DNA of 5,917 bases from an uncultured Oscillospiraceae bacterium. Its GTDB lineage: Bacteria > Bacillota_A > Clostridia > Oscillospirales > Oscillospiraceae. Where the stretch lies: NCBI GenBank assembly GCA_934589325.1, contig CAKTNU010000122.1, positions 1 through 5,917 on the forward strand, read 5' to 3'. This document shows positions 5,617-5,917 of this stretch, piece by piece (position 1 is the first letter of the stretch; the number at the start of each line of letters is the position of its first letter). The position numbers and the translations under genes are program-made. Under the pieces are notes generated by a model. That model saw only the letters and a program-made list of their open reading frames with translations. It had not been told where the DNA came from and did not search any database.

Positions 5617-5917
5617 ATGAAAATGTACGACACTCCACAGGATGTGGAAAAATATCTGAATGCGCCCCTTGAATGTGACTGCGGCCGCACACATTACGCG
5701 CCGATAAAAGGGGTCGATATCGGCCCCGGTGCCTTGGAGCGCCTGCCCTCATATCTGAAAAAATACGGCTACAGCCGCCCGTATATGATCTGTGACGAAA
5801 CGACATATAAAATCGCCGCTGAACGGTGTGCCGAGCTGCTTGCCGCGGCCGGGTTCTCCGTATCCACTCACACGATCCGTCATCTTGGGTATGACGAAGC
5901 CACACTTGGGGAAATAG
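5617..5917 (+). CDS. sn-Glycerol-1-phosphate dehydrogenase-like protein (EgsA/AraM group), 3'-truncated
   Basis: The reading frame is open from ATG 5617 to the window edge, giving the first 100 residues of a protein that is usually around 400 long in bacteria. The N-terminus carries CDCGRTH (20-26), a Cys-x-Cys-Gly-x-x-His element typical of bacterial G1P dehydrogenase-like proteins. The Rossmann-like opening of the iron-dependent alcohol dehydrogenase/dehydroquinate synthase superfamily follows: IGPGALERLPSYL (35-47), a strand ending in Asp60, and a D-E-T-T-Y turn (60-64) corresponding to the family's D-x-N-T-Y. The enzyme class interconverts dihydroxyacetone phosphate and sn-glycerol 1-phosphate using NAD(P)H. 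The metal ligands lie in the missing part, so activity cannot be judged. It is the last visible member of the operon. In Bacillus subtilis the related araM also lies in a sugar operon next to a HAD phosphatase (araL) and a CUT1 transporter (araNPQ). Other members of the superfamily cannot be fully excluded from this fragment. Confidence 0.85.
   Translation, partial: MKMYDTPQDVEKYLNAPLECDCGRTHYAPIKGVDIGPGALERLPSYLKKYGYSRPYMICDETTYKIAAERCAELLAAAGFSVSTHTIRHLGYDEATLGEI

Overview
The window is a single, tightly packed, plus-strand operon fragment from a bacterium, most likely an anaerobic member of the Bacillota (Clostridia). That placement is an inference. It rests on a DUF624/YesL-type membrane protein beside a CUT1 sugar ABC transporter, strong AGGAGG-type ribosome binding sites, a TTG start, and a base composition close to balanced. 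Isoleucine codons are unusually biased to ATA. Both ends of the window cut through genes, so neither the promoter nor the end of the operon is visible.

Layout, left to right: (1) the C-terminal part of a xylose-isomerase-like TIM-barrel sugar (phosphate) isomerase/epimerase; (2) a MalF/UgpA-type permease; (3) a MalG/UgpE-type permease; (4) a MalK/UgpC-type transporter ATPase with a C-terminal regulatory/TOBE region; (5) a HAD-IA phosphatase or phosphomutase of the beta-phosphoglucomutase group; (6) a DUF624 membrane protein; (7) a SIS-domain protein of the KpsF/GutQ group that lacks the CBS domains; (8) the first 100 codons of a bacterial sn-glycerol-1-phosphate dehydrogenase-like protein (EgsA/AraM group). 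Genes overlap by 4 to 11 bases, abut, or are separated by at most 29 bases. They are almost certainly co-transcribed and partly translationally coupled.

Taken together the operon looks like an uptake and processing unit for a carbohydrate, polyol or phospho-polyol. An ABC importer with its own ATPase brings the substrate in, and isomerase, HAD, SIS and G1P-dehydrogenase-like enzymes interconvert the resulting (phospho)sugars. No solute-binding protein is encoded here; it probably lies upstream. The combination of HAD phosphatase, G1P dehydrogenase and CUT1 transporter recalls the araL-araM-araNPQ segment of the Bacillus subtilis arabinose operon, but the other members differ and the substrate cannot be read from the sequence.

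The most unusual signal is a matched change in the EAA coupling loop of both permeases. The conserved Asp-Gly-Ala core is Glu-Lys-Thr in one and Glu-Lys-Ser in the other, so both lose the otherwise conserved glycine. The partner ATPase also departs from MalK just after the H-loop and after the D-loop. This suggests a transporter subfamily with a private permease-ATPase interface. The SIS protein has also lost two of the positions considered catalytic in arabinose-5-phosphate isomerases.
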